Below, piece by piece: positions 36,299 through 46,961 of a DNA stretch of 64,000 bases. Origin of the DNA: Congeria kusceri. Taxonomy: Eukaryota > Mollusca > Bivalvia > Myida > Dreissenidae. Location: positions 41,041,341-41,105,340 of the forward strand of contig CM051038.1 in the NCBI GenBank assembly GCA_027627225.1. The letters run 5' to 3'. The translations under genes were made by a program, and so were the position numbers. How positions within the stretch are numbered: the stretch's first letter is position 1; each line of letters starts with the position of its first letter. Under the pieces are notes generated by a model. The model did no database searches, was not told where the DNA came from, and saw only the letters and a program-made list of their open reading frames with translations.

Positions 36299-36340
36299 TT
36301 ATGCACTAAACAAATGTAAAAAAAATATCAACTTATATGA

Positions 36341-36580
36341 ATGTTACCATCATCATCATCAATAGTTATCATCATCGTCATCATTAATAGTTATTATAAT
36401 CAGAATTTATAGTTATCATCATAATAATTAATATTTATCACCATAATCATAATTCATTTTTATATCAAAGGCCCAATCGTATGAATATCATCTTCATCAT
36501 TAATATTATCATCATCATCATCATCAATATCTTAATTATCGTCATCAATATCATCATTATCATCTTCATCTCATAGTCAA
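36341..36580 (+). repeat. Imperfect (ATC/ATT)n microsatellite
   Basis: Long run of CATCATCATCATCAATAG-like triplets with interruptions and two denser cores near 36345-36385 and 36495-36575. Confidence 0.9.
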
Positions 36581-36779
36581 CATAATCACTTGTTTAAATA
36601 ATCTCCAGGTCAGCATTCTCAAGGTTTTTACAACGCACGCTAATCATCAGGATATTGTGGCATGCATCTTCCTACCAGGTATCTGTTTATCACAACAAGA
36701 ATTGAATATATAGCATACAATTGCCTGTAGTTAATAGTACAAATACTAATACATAAAACAAATACAAATGTTGTTGCCC

Positions 36780-37815
36780 AGACATGCCACCCTGCTGCCG
36801 CGCTTGTCAGCGTCGTCTTGACTCTGGAAGTAGGCATCCAGCGCGGGCCACTGCTGCAGGAAACGGTCTACACATGACTGTAGTGAGAGCCATGGGTGCT
36901 GCGGTGACGCACAAGCTTGTAGTTGTTCGTGTCATTGAACCTGTCTTCGCTTCGAGCTGTGCTGAAACACGTCCTTAAGCACCTCTTCGACAGGAACACC
37001 CAACTTTTTTATGCCATACTGAGTACAAGTGCTCATGATATGACACACACAGCCGACAATCACTACATTGGGGTTCTTTTCACAAATACGGGACAGCACT
37101 GAGTTGTTGTTTCCAATCATCACTGGCACGTTGTCAGAGCTGTAGCCAATGAGATTACCCCTGGGAATATTCCTATCCGTGAACTCTTCATTGAAACAGT
37201 AGAAGAGATACCAACATTTGACACAGGCATAGCAAGGAAATACGTATTCACTTTCATAACTGCTGAGTTAACACTCTCACAAGAATAGCAACACACTTTT
37301 TGTCTCCTCTGTCATTAGACTCATCCATCAACACACTGAATTTGTTCTCCCTACATAAAGAATTCACACGCTTCTCGGCAACAGTCGCCAATGCCTTAGT
37401 TATCACGTTAGACACTTTCGCTATGGGGGAACATGACCTTAACTAAATCTGTAAAATGGTCAGCCACAGAGACAGGGAGGTTGTGCTCTGCAACAAAGGC
37501 AGCAAAATAAACCTCCGCCCTCACGACTGGGTCAGACGTCGTGGGCTTGAAGGCCTCCCTGATGAGTGGTGTAGTGGCAGACGCACTTCCGTTCGACGTG
37601 TGCTGCTTGGAAGCTAAATGCCGTGTGAGATCATTCCGGCAAGCGCTGCTGATTGAGAAATCCATATTGCATGTTTTACAATAGACATTTTCAGCACCCT
37701 TTTTACTTTTTGAAACACACAAAAACTCGGACACCCACTTGTCTTGGAACTTACACTCACGTTTGACCTTTTTGTTGCTGACGCAAACAGACGATTCTGC
37801 CGGACATTTTGACAT
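36780..37815 (-). pseudogene. hAT-family transposase pseudogene, several frameshifts
   Basis: Starts at ATG 37815 (minus). The first 135 codons hold a zinc-finger-like unit, C-x2-C...H-x4-H (YCKTCNMDFS ... LTRHLASKQH), then ADHFTDLVKVMFPHSESV. After a shift near 37428 the homology continues as KALATVAEKRVNSLCRENKF and SVLMDESNDRGDKK. A further shift near 37200-37260 leads to GYSSDNVPVMIGNNN and VIVGCVCHIM. Another break precedes HPWLSLQSCVDRFLQQWPAL near 36790-36900. These are the successive blocks of hAT transposase relatives (BED-like finger, D of DESND, H of CHIM, WLS). At least three frame breaks make it non-functional. The C-terminal dimerisation region is not found. Confidence 0.75.
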
Positions 37816-37999
37816 GACGAACAGAATGGAAATATCACATAAATTTCAAATGCACTTATTAACGTTACAACGACTGATGAAGATTATGGACAGAAATAAC
37901 ACGGACAGAGTAAATGTTAATTTTATATGCTTCATTTTCAAGTAAGGACCAATTGATTTCTTCTTGAACTTGAATCTTTTTGCCACACTTTCTTTGTCT

Positions 38000-39430
38000 G
38001 TAAGATGTGCGAACACGACACGACGGCGTTGTCTTTATATGGCTATAGAAAAAGCTTGTGAACACTCTAGAAGTAACATTTTGTGCGTAATCAACATGAA
38101 ACTTATGTTTCTTATGATATCTCGGCTGAGTTCGAAAATGGTTCCGGTTCTTTGAAAAACATGGCCGCCAGGGGTAAGGGGGCAGTTTTCCTTATATGGC
38201 TATAGGAAAAGCTTGTGAACACTCTAGAAGTCACATATTGTGCCCAATCAACATGAAACTTGCTCAGAACCTTTGTTCTGATGATATCTCAGCCAAATTC
38301 AAAAATGGTTCCGATACGGTGAAAAACATGGCCGCCTGGGGGGGGGCTGTTTTCCTTATTTGGTTATAGGAAAAGCTTGTGAACACTCTAGAAGTCACAT
38401 TTTTTGCCCAATCTTCATGAAACTTGGTAGAACATTTTTCCCAATGATATCTCGGCCAAGTTTGATTCTGGGTCATGTGGGGTCAAAAACTAGGTCACTA
38501 GGTCAAATTGAAGAAAACGCTTGTTAACACACTAGAAGTTACATTTTTTGTCCAATCTTCATGAAACTTGGTCAGAACATTTGTCCCAATGATATCTCGG
38601 CTTAGTTTGAATCTGGGTCATGTGGGGTCAAAAACTAAGTCACTAGGTCAAATTGAAGAAAAAGCTTGTTAACACTCTAGAAGTCACATTTTTTGCCCAA
38701 TCTTCATGAATCCTGGTCAGAACATTTGTCACAATGATATCTCGACTGAGTTTGAATCTGGGTCATGTGGGGTCAAAACTAGGTCACTAGGTCAAATTGA
38801 AGAAAAAGCTGGTTAACACTCGAGAAGTCACATTTTTTGCCTACTCTTAATGAAACTTGGTCAGAACATTTGTCCCAATGATATTTCAACCGCTTTTGAA
38901 TCTGGGTCATGTGGGGTCAAAAACTAGGTCACTAGGTCAAATTGAAGAAAACGCTTGTTAACACTGTAGAAGTCAAATTTTTTGCACAATCTTCATGAAA
39001 TTTTGTCCGAACATTTGTTTTAATGATATCTCGGCTGAGTTCAAACCTGGGTCATGTGGGGTGAAAAACTCGGTCACTACGTCAAATTGAACAAAAAGCT
39101 TGTTAACTCTCTAGAAGTCACATTTTTTGCCCAATCTTCATGAAACTTGGTCAGAACATTTGTCCCAATGATATATCAGCCGAGTTCGAATTTGAGTCAT
39201 GTGGGGTTAAAAACTAGGTCGTTAGGTCAAATTGAAGAAAAAGCTTAAATTTCAATATTTACGTCAACATTTTGAATGTCTGTTGTCACTTAAGTTTTTC
39301 AAACCATGATGATTAAGGCCGCATTTCCATCAGTCTGTATCAGTATATCTGTATCTGTATAAAAATCTAACACATGGAAAATTGTTCGACTAATGAAACT
39401 CAGGTAAACGACCCAGGGTCATTTGGCCCT
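38000..39430 (+). mobile_element. Helentron-like tandem array, eight 145-162-bp units, plus orientation
   Basis: Each unit has AGCTTGTGAACACTCTAGAA, TTGCCCAATCTTCATGAAAC, TTGGTCAGAACATTTGTC and TGATATCTCGGC. Unit starts are near 38066, 38224, 38388, 38530, 38676, 38821, 38966 and 39111. The first units are longer, with a GGCCGCC...GGGG segment; the later ones are a homogeneous 145-bp series. It ends near 39400-39430 with CGACCCAGGGTCATTTGGCC then CTCTTGTTTT, where AGGG and CCCT can pair. Confidence 0.8.
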
Positions 39431-40440
39431 CTTGTTTTATACAATCCGGGACATTAGAACGATTTCCAGGACAATCACGGACGATCCGGGAAGTATGGCA
39501 TGTTTGTTGTTGCCTCTGTCATGTTGATCAAATATCAAAGTGATATTCAGTTAATGAATGATGCGTCTTCTCTGGTGAGATTTTGGAATGGAACAAAGGT
39601 CATGTACAAAAAAAACCTTATATAGTGAGCCTGCTACCCTAATGCTGTTTATGCACTGGCGCATAACAAATACAAAATCTTGATAAGACTTTTTCAATTT
39701 CTTCACCTTTGTGCATATTCCCGTTACGATCTTCGATGTAAAATTATGACATTCGTTGACAACTGCTCATCATATGCATCTGCAATAACACTATAATTGC
39801 TTGCTTGGTTGCTCTCGGCGATACCTGGCATAATAGTATTATGATTTTCTATGCCAATTTTCGAAAATATTAGTTTCATGTCGACCCCCCCCCCCCCCCC
39901 CCCCAGGGGAAAAATATTGATACATGTAGGTGTATAAAGTAAAATAAAAAAAAGCAATTTCTTCAAAGACTGTTTACAAAAAAAACCTCTTTTTTCATTT
40001 CAAACATTACCGTTTCTGATCATATGTTGTCAATAATTTTGTAATCTTGTTTGACGGCATGACCGTAAGTTTGAAAAGCTCACATTTCCTGGTCAATGTT
40101 GCCAGTCTGTATGCTTTACTCAATCCTGTTCCATTAACATCTTACATCAGCCATATAGAAAGAGCTTTTTCATACAGTTTTGAGAGGTGTTTTATTTTAA
40201 CATGAAGTATGCAGTATTTATAACCTTTGATTACTGGATTGCATGTTAGAGCCATTTCAGCACAATTTTTTCTGAACTCTCTGCCAAGCACACAAATTAC
40301 ATTGTGGTAGTTAAAACTAAAGGTAACGTTGCATTAAAGAGGAAATTACAAAAGTTATATTGTACAACCATCCATTGATTCTAATGATGTCAGTATATTT
40401 CTAAAATAAAATATAATAATAAATGAGAAGAACTTTTTTT
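39431..40440. other. AT-rich stretch with poly(C) and a decayed MITE end
   Basis: A run of about 20 C starts near 39886. It is followed by AGGGGAAAAATATTGATACA and TGTAGGTGTATAA, resembling the right end of the MITE at 7530-7798 with an insertion. The rest has nothing recognisable. Confidence 0.4.
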
Positions 40441-41919
40441 CAGAAATGCGTATTAAGAGTTTTTCAGTGGAACAGAACCATTTTCTTACTCTGCCAAGAT
40501 ATGATATGAACAAATGTTCTGAGGAAGTTTCATGTTGATTGGGCAAAAAAATGTGTCTTCCAGAGTGTTCACACGCTTTTTTCTATAGTCTATAGTCCAA
40601 TTAGGAAAACTGCCCCCCCCCCCCCCCCAGAACAAAGGATCTGAGCAAGTTTGATGTTGATTGGGCAAACAATGTTACTTCTAGAGTGTTCACAAGTTTT
40701 TCCTATAGCCATGTAAGAAAAACTGCCCCCCCCCCCCCCACCCTGGTGGCCATGTTATTCAACGGACCAGAACCATTTTCAAACTCAGTAGAGATATCAT
40801 AAGAACAAAGGTTCTGAGCAAGTTTCATGTTGATTGGGCAAAAAATGTGACTTCTAGAGTGTTCACAAGCTTTTCTTATAGCCATATAAGGCAAACTGCC
40901 CCCCCCCCCCCACCCGGCGGCATGTTTTTCAACGGACCGGAACTATTTTTTAACTCGGCCGAGATATCATAAGAAGAAAGGTTCTGAGTAAGTTTCGTGT
41001 TGATTGGGCAAAAGATGTGACTTCTAGAGTGTTCACAAGCTTTTCCTATAGCCATATAAGGAAAACTTCCCCCATGTTTTTCAACAGACCGGAACCATTT
41101 TCGAACTTGGCCGAGATACAATAAGAACAAAGGTTCTGAGCAAGTTTTGTGTTGATTGGGCAAAAAATGTGACTTCTAGAGTGTTCACAAGCTTATTGTA
41201 TAGCAATATAAGTAAAACTGCCCTGCCCCCTGGCGGCCGTGTTTTTCAACGGACCGGAACCATTTTCGAACTTGGCCAAGATATCATTAGAACAAATGTT
41301 CTGAGCAAGTTTCATTTTGAGAGGGCAAAAAATGTGACTTGAAGAGTGTTCACAAGCTTTTTCTATCACCATACATGTATAAGGAAAACTGCCCCACTTC
41401 CTGGCGGCCATGTTTTTCAACGGACCGGAACCATTTTCAACCTCGGCCCAGATATCATTGGAAGAAATGTTCTGAGCAAGTTTCATTTTGAGAGGGCAAA
41501 AAATGTGACTTTAAGAGTGTTCACAAGCTTTTTCTATCACCATACATGTATAAGGAAAACTGCCCCACTTCCTGGCGGCCATGTTTTTCAACGGACCGGA
41601 ACCATTTTCAAACTCGGCCCAGATATCATTGGAACAAATGTTCTGAGCAAGTTTTATGTTGAGTGGGCAAAAATTTTGACTTCACAAGCTGTTCACAAGC
41701 TTTTTCTTCAATTTGACCTAGTGACCTAGTTTTTGACCCCACATGATACAGTTTCGAATTCGACTGAGATATCATTAAGACAAATGTTCTGACCAAGTTT
41801 CATGAAGATTGGCCAATAAATGTGGCCTCTAGAGTGTTCACAAGGTAAATGTTGACGACGCACGACGGACAAAAGGCGATCACAAAGCTCACCATGAGCA
41901 TGTTGTGCTCAGGTGAGCT
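40441..41919 (-). mobile_element. Helentron-like tandem array, minus orientation, with 5' hairpin end
   Basis: About nine units are the reverse complement of those at 38000-39430 (CTTCTAGAGTGTTCACAAGC, AGGTTCTGAGCAAGTTTCAT, GATTGGGCAAAAAATGTGAC). Several contain poly(C) runs of 10-16 bp next to GGCGGCCATGTTTTTC. The 5' end on the minus strand lies at 41886-41919, where AGCTCACC-AT-GAGCA and TGCTC-A-GGTGAGCT form an almost perfect hairpin. The other end fades out near 40441. Confidence 0.8.
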
Positions 41920-42095
41920 TAAAATCAGACTGTCCCTTTTTTAAATTGTGGCACAGAACTGTTCAGGTAAAAGTTAATTGGTAGGTAGTATCAGAATATT
42001 TTTGTTGAATAGAACTTGTTTGATTTTTGTGATACTTTACAAGGTTACCTGTATAAACATTTTTATTGCTTTGCTTTGCCTTATTCGCATTATTA

Positions 42096-42400
42096 TAGCC
42101 CCCACCGAAGATGGCGGGGTATGTGGTTTGCTAATGTCGGTTGGTCTGTCGGTCCTTAGACCACATTCATTTCCGGTCTCTAAGTCCAACAGTTTTCATC
42201 GGATCTGCACCAAACTTCATGCAAATTTGTGTGACCGTAATATCTCAGTCTATGTCAATAATTAACCAAATCACCCTGAGAACTGTGGAGTTATGGCCCT
42301 GGAATAATCTAAAATTTGTCTTTAGCAGTTTGCGCTCTCTCTGTCTAACACTTTTCATCCAAACTTGACATTTTAAAGATTGCTATTTAAATTTAACAGC
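42096..42400 (+). mobile_element. Short Helentron-like element, same family as 48441-49457
   Basis: The 5' ATAGCCCCCACC...GGCGGGGTATG hairpin is followed by TTTGCTAATGTCGGTTGGTC and about two short units (TTTTCATCGGATCTGCACC, GTGGAGTTATGGCCCT). It ends AACAGCTCTTGTT near 42390-42402. Confidence 0.75.
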
Positions 42401-42546
42401 TCTTGTTCAGTTTGACACCATGTGCAATATAGACAAATGTGAATAATATTCAAATTAATTTGCAATATTATCCAATCATTGCGCATGCTTAGCAGTTAAA
42501 CTGTTTAATTAAAGAGCATGTGCTTGATGTTTGTTGTATTTAAAAG

Positions 42547-43134
42547 TATGGCGTACCCTTTGGGTCAAAAATACACACGGCAGCTTAATATAGATGTAAC
42601 TGTTGTCATAAAATTGTACCCGCCGTTACAAATTTATGACTGCAGTCATACATTTATAACAGCAGTTACATTTACTAATTTAACTGCAGTTACAATTTAT
42701 ACCGAAGGTAAAAAAATATGACAGTTGTCATAAAATAATAACTGCAGTTACACTTTTGTTCTGATTCATTTTTTTACGAAACATGTATCTTTAGATTGAT
42801 TTTATAATTAAAAAATTCATATTTAAATAAATAAATGAATTTTTGACAAAAAGGCATTATATAAGACGTGACTTAATTCGCCAAAAAGACTTTGAGCTTA
42901 AGTTTAGCATTGGTTCAAAAAATGTAACTGTAGTTATAATTTTATGACAACTGCCATATTTTATGACTGTTGGTATAAATTATAACTGCAGTTATATCTG
43001 TAAATGTAACTGCCGTTACAAATTTATTACCGCAGTCATAGAATTGTAACTGCGGTTACAATTTTATAACAACAGTTACATCTATATTCAGCTAGGGGGC
43101 GTATATGTACTTTTGACCCAAATGGTACACCATA
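42547..43134. mobile_element. Foldback element built from 16 regularly spaced 14-bp palindromes
   Basis: The outer ends TATGGCGTACCCTTTGGGTC (left) and the inverse at 43110-43134 are flanked by TAAAAG on both sides (42541-42546, 43135-43140). Each arm then carries eight 14-mers of the type GTAACTGCAGTTAC. Starts in the left arm are 42596, 42616, 42636, 42656, 42680, 42699, 42718 and 42738. In the right arm they are 42924, 42944, 42963, 42982, 43006, 43026, 43046 and 43066. The arms are mirror images, including the one 24-bp step. The unique centre is about 170 bp. No coding capacity. Confidence 0.85.
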
Positions 43135-43467
43135 TAAAAGAGCACATGGTAATGTTTGTGATATTTGATGAATAAACGAAAGACCAACAACAATATAGAG
43201 GGGTAAGGAGAGCTTTATTAATAATACTAACTATAGCTCCATAACTAAAAAAGCGCGCGTAATACAAAAGCCTGACAAATCAAAGTAGATGCGCGCTGAA
43301 GGTAATGCAATAATGAAATAAATATATACATGTTACTAAATTGGTATTAACACATTTTTCAAGCCTTGTTACACATTCAAAGGTATGCATACATACAAAA
43401 TAAACAAGATAATGTAATTCCCCAAACCCAAAGTAGGGGTAGATGGTAGGGTTACATTAGTAGTACA

Positions 43468-44442
43468 TTAAGAGTTCTGAATTGCCATTTGCATGGATCG
43501 GATAATATTGTACCTAGCACGAATGTCATTAGATAAGTAGTTCTGATAACAATTTGAACGCCAATCGCCCAGTAATTTGATTGCATCTGGTGGAAGCCCA
43601 ATTGCATAGCAGAAAGTAGCCCCACCGCGCCTGAATGAATGTGACGCTATCTCATTAGGGGCCACACCACCCGCCTGTAAACACTGTCTGACCCGGTCAA
43701 TAAACAGATTACTGGTCAGAACCTGAGCATGGCCATCCTTCAAATAAACAAACGCTGGGACATTAATGTCTGCTTGCACTGAAAGTTTTGCGGCGTGAAA
43801 TATAGCCTGCACAGGGCACAAGCGATGCTGCTTAAGTCGCGGAAGCGGGATATCGAAAGTCCTTGACTGGTACTGATTGGTCTTGCTCCATCGAACGTGC
43901 ACCATAACACCCCATTGATGATAGGTTATGTCACGCCGTCTGAGGTGTTTGTGAGGGTCGAAAGCCATATCACTGGAGACCAAAATGTTACTGCGACGCA
44001 ACAGGCCGTAAAACATGGTAAGGGCTACAGCCCACACGGAAGAGTCGAAGGAGGTTGACATATCTAGTCGTTCCAGAATTATAAGCAGTAATTCGGGCGT
44101 TATGGGGTGTTTGCGCACAGTTATGTCCCCAATATGACGGCGAATGCCCTGCATCGTGTACTTAAGTTTAAAATTGTCGGTCAACGGGTTCGGAAGGTTC
44201 CATTCCGCGTGAAGTAAGCGTAAAATGTTCAAGTATTGTTTGATGGAGCTAAACTTTAACGTTTTTGACAAAAAGGCAACATAACGGCACAGTGTAGTCG
44301 TGCATGCAGGAACAGCAGCATATCCGAATTTTGCGCAGAATTTGAGATATGATGATCTATGCGTTGAGTAGGTCCGTTTCGTGTTGTACGACAGAGCGTT
44401 ACTGTAGAAAAATGCAACGGCCCGGTCTAGGTCCTCTTCCAT
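43468..44442 (-). CDS. Tyrosine recombinase of the DIRS-like element
   Basis: 324 codons, uninterrupted. The N-terminal core-binding part (residues 1-105) is helical with NALSYNTKRTYSTHRSSYLK. The catalytic part shows GLLRRSN (R149 or R150), a candidate lysine in WSKTNQ (K197), HSFRRGG (H268, R271) and LGDWRSNCYQNYL with W294 in the H/W position and Y302 (or Y299) as nucleophile. All residues needed for strand cleavage and joining are therefore present. The protein would join the circular cDNA to the target. The ATG at 44442 begins 10 nt after the stop of the RT frame and in another frame, so translation by termination-reinitiation is plausible. Length and motif spacing match the family. Confidence 0.9.
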   Translation of the reverse strand: MEEDLDRAVAFFYSNALSYNTKRTYSTHRSSYLKFCAKFGYAAVPACTTTLCRYVAFLSKTLKFSSIKQYLNILRLLHAEWNLPNPLTDNFKLKYTMQGIRRHIGDITVRKHPITPELLLIILERLDMSTSFDSSVWAVALTMFYGLLRRSNILVSSDMAFDPHKHLRRRDITYHQWGVMVHVRWSKTNQYQSRTFDIPLPRLKQHRLCPVQAIFHAAKLSVQADINVPAFVYLKDGHAQVLTSNLFIDRVRQCLQAGGVAPNEIASHSFRRGGATFCYAIGLPPDAIKLLGDWRSNCYQNYLSNDIRARYNIIRSMQMAIQNS

Positions 44443-44452
44443 TGTACCGCTT

Positions 44453-45993
44453 CTATCTGTAAAGAGAAAAACCCGATTTTTCCATAATGTCGATTAGCCG
44501 CGAAAACCCATTAGGTTCATGGAGTCTTGATACCCTGTCAGCTAGAGTGTTGAAACGACCAGGGTAATAAACAGCACGAATTCTAAAGTTATAAATAGCA
44601 CTCAGCCAAAATATGCGTCTAAGCGAGTCCATCACAGCGGGATGTTTGCACGATCCTTTGTTTATGATAGTGCACGCGGTAATGTTGTCACAATGTACGT
44701 AAACCAATTTATTGGACCATGCATGTGACCAGCGTTTTGTTGCAATTTCCAATGAAAGTACTTCCAGGTAATTTATTGGAAGTGATGCCGTCTGTTGAGT
44801 CCACGGTGCATATATGAAGTCCCCTTGGAAAAACGAGCCGCATGCACTTTTGCATGCGTCAATGCTGACTGACACAGGCACTCTATCGTCAATAATCCGC
44901 ATTGTGCCATTAAACACTTTCATAAAATCCAACCACCACATAATGTCAAGTTTCATATCTGTATTTACATAAGTTCGATGTCCACTAGCGCGAAGAGAAT
45001 TTGCGCGGTCAATTAAGCGACGCATATGAAACCGACCACCATAAATACATTGTGTAATCCAGTTTAATTTGCCGACAAGTTGTTGAATCCGTCGTTTTGT
45101 AATTTTTCTGGTGTGGAGTGTGTTTTGAAGAAGCGTTTGTATTTCCATGATTTTTTTGTCCGGCACCGTTATAGTCATGTTAACTGAATTTAAAACGAGC
45201 CCAAGGAATGTCAGCTTCTGATACGGACCTTCAACTTTATTGTAATTGATCTGAAAACCTAGTTCGCGGACCAATTTCATAAGTTCATGTAGTGCTTTTT
45301 GACAATTATCATATGTGTCGGCTACTAAGAAAAAGTCATCTAGATACACAATAATGGCATTGAAACCTCTCTTCTCCATAATTACTCGTACAGCTTGAGT
45401 CAGTGTATTGAATATATAAGGGGACAGTTTTGCGCCGAAAGGAAGTTTCGTATCTACCATGTAAGTGAAGTTTTATTATTTCCAAAACGCCATTTTAAAC
45501 CTGTGGCTAGAATATTAGAGGGATGAATATTTACGCTGCGATATGCATTTTGAAGGTCTAATTTAGCCATGTAACAGTTAGGTGTGATTAGTTTTATGGC
45601 GTCTTTAATTGATTGATATTTAAAACTATTTGTTTCCGCAAAGTCATTAACTGCAAATCCTGTCGGCTGACTACAATCATGAATTAATCTTACTTTCGAA
45701 GAATCTGATTTTGGTATGGCTCCAAGTGCAGAGATGATGAGCGGTTTTTCATCGACAATCTTATAATGCCCGTTCTCAACTTCCGTTAGAATTTGGGCCT
45801 CAGTTCGCGCGCGCATATTAGAATTAGTGGCCGATGAATAATTTTCCACTTCTACACTTTGAGCAATTTTGTCCATGTCCAGTATGTGAAAACCATTCTT
45901 GATTCCCGAAAGTATAAATTCACGATCCTTATAATCCGCCGGCAGATGTCGCTCCCAAGCTTCAAGTTTTAAGGTCGACGGTCGGACTACTGG
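44453..45993 (-). pseudogene. Pol (RT-RNase H) of the DIRS-like element, one frameshift
   Basis: If read by -1 frameshift from gag, the frame opens at CCA (45993-45991) and runs 39 codons (LEAWERHLPADYKDREF, LSGIKNGFHILD) into the segment beginning at ATG 45876. RT blocks are GAIPKSDSSKVRLIHDCSQP, MAKLDLQNAYRSV and LPFGAKLSP, followed by catalytic YLDDFFLV. An RNase H-like part follows (SIDACKSACGSFF, YLEVLSLEIA, VHCDNITACTIIN, GRFNTLADRVSR). The frame is broken near 45465-45480: homology continues as FTYMVDTKLPFG one frame over, which fits a one-base deletion. The downstream piece 44453-45460 is then open to its stop. The break would abolish RT in this copy. Confidence 0.85.
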
Positions 45994-46961
45994 TTTTTTG
46001 GAGTGTCTTGGCGAGAGTTGTTTGAAGATGGAGCCTTAGAGTGCTTATATCGGCATTTGTCACCAAACGGACAAGCACCTTTCGCCTTGAAGATTCTGCA
46101 GTCCTCTTTGGGCGCTTGATTTTGGACCGGAAATGACGGTTTAGGTCGTTTTGGAACCAGCATTTGAAGCTCCATGTGCGGGGAATATGTTCCCCACTTA
46201 AAACCATGTTCCGCCTGAAGTTCACGATAGTGATAGTCGTAATTAAGAACACTGTTCCATTCAAAAGACTCTGCGAATTCAAAAATTCTGGTCGTGTAGG
46301 CGAGGTAATACTCTACATCGGTTCGTTCTATGGCATTCACCGATAGCAGATAGTTGAGGACGCGCATATTCGCAGCCCCCCATTCTTCCATCTGAATTCC
46401 TAGATAGGGATGTTCGTCATCTGTTTTAAAAACTATTGTTTCGCTTGCGCTTGATTGTAAAACGAACTCTTTCCTTTTATTCTGCTTCCGGCGTTTACTC
46501 TTCTCCGACAGGAACTGAGTTATATGCACTGCCTTTTTTGTTTGAGCCTTCATGGTGAGGATGGATCTGGGATCCATAAAGCTTGAACCATTGTCCGCAT
46601 GACTATGCACTTGTTTTGTAGAAAGCTGCGATGAGTTAGGTAACGTCAGTAGCTCATCGAGCAACTTACCGGCACCATCAAGCGTTGCCTCGTTGGTCGT
46701 CGCTTCCTTGTCCTTGGGTTGCTCGCCCGCGGCATCACTGTGCTGGCCCCGCTGCCATTGCCTGACCTGTTGAAGGATCACCTTCGTACTGCCCAGTGGT
46801 AATCCTAACCCCTTTAAGTCACTTTCGCTGAGCAATGTCAATGTTTCTTTTGTTGTTAGCTCCTCCTGTCGCAAAATTTGAGACGCTTTGCGCGGCAAAT
46901 TGAGATCTGTTACCCACGTTTCAAAATTAAAGTCACTAATAGCTTCTTGATCGTCTTCCAT
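45987..46961 (-). CDS. Gag-like protein: SAM domain plus CCCH zinc finger
   Basis: 324 codons from ATG 46961 to TAG 45989-45987. Residues about 12-70 form a SAM domain (FETWVTDLNLPRKASQIL, then LLSESDLKGLGLPLGSTKVI), a protein-protein interaction and oligomerisation fold. The middle is acidic/basic linker with a KRRKQNKRKE cluster that could be a nuclear-localisation or RNA-binding patch. A helical region follows (NMRVLNYLLSV, YYLAYTTRIFEFA). Near the C-terminus, CRIFKAKGACPFGDKCRYKH is a C-x8-C-x5-C-x3-H zinc finger, a nucleic-acid-binding unit in place of the retroviral CCHC knuckle. Position upstream of RT argues for a Gag role; that role is inferred, the domains are seen. Confidence 0.85.
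   Translation of the reverse strand: MEDDQEAISDFNFETWVTDLNLPRKASQILRQEELTTKETLTLLSESDLKGLGLPLGSTKVILQQVRQWQRGQHSDAAGEQPKDKEATTNEATLDGAGKLLDELLTLPNSSQLSTKQVHSHADNGSSFMDPRSILTMKAQTKKAVHITQFLSEKSKRRKQNKRKEFVLQSSASETIVFKTDDEHPYLGIQMEEWGAANMRVLNYLLSVNAIERTDVEYYLAYTTRIFEFAESFEWNSVLNYDYHYRELQAEHGFKWGTYSPHMELQMLVPKRPKPSFPVQNQAPKEDCRIFKAKGACPFGDKCRYKHSKAPSSNNSRQDTPKNQ
45993..45999 (-). promoter_or_regulatory. Putative -1 ribosomal frameshift site, A_AAA_AAC
   Basis: In the gag frame the codons read CCA AAA AAC CAG TAG, so the slippery heptamer A AAA AAC is correctly phased, with the stop two codons later. A -1 slip gives CCA GTA GTC and enters the pol frame, which is open from 46035. The gag/pol overlap is only about 48 nt and this is the only canonical heptamer that I see in it. 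No downstream pseudoknot was modelled. Confidence 0.7.

Noticed and set aside
40355..41729. Frames with repeated MPNQHKTCSEP- or AVFHKLF-like sequence on both strands
   Set aside because: They are translations of the ~160-bp tandem units and vary with indels in poly(C) runs.
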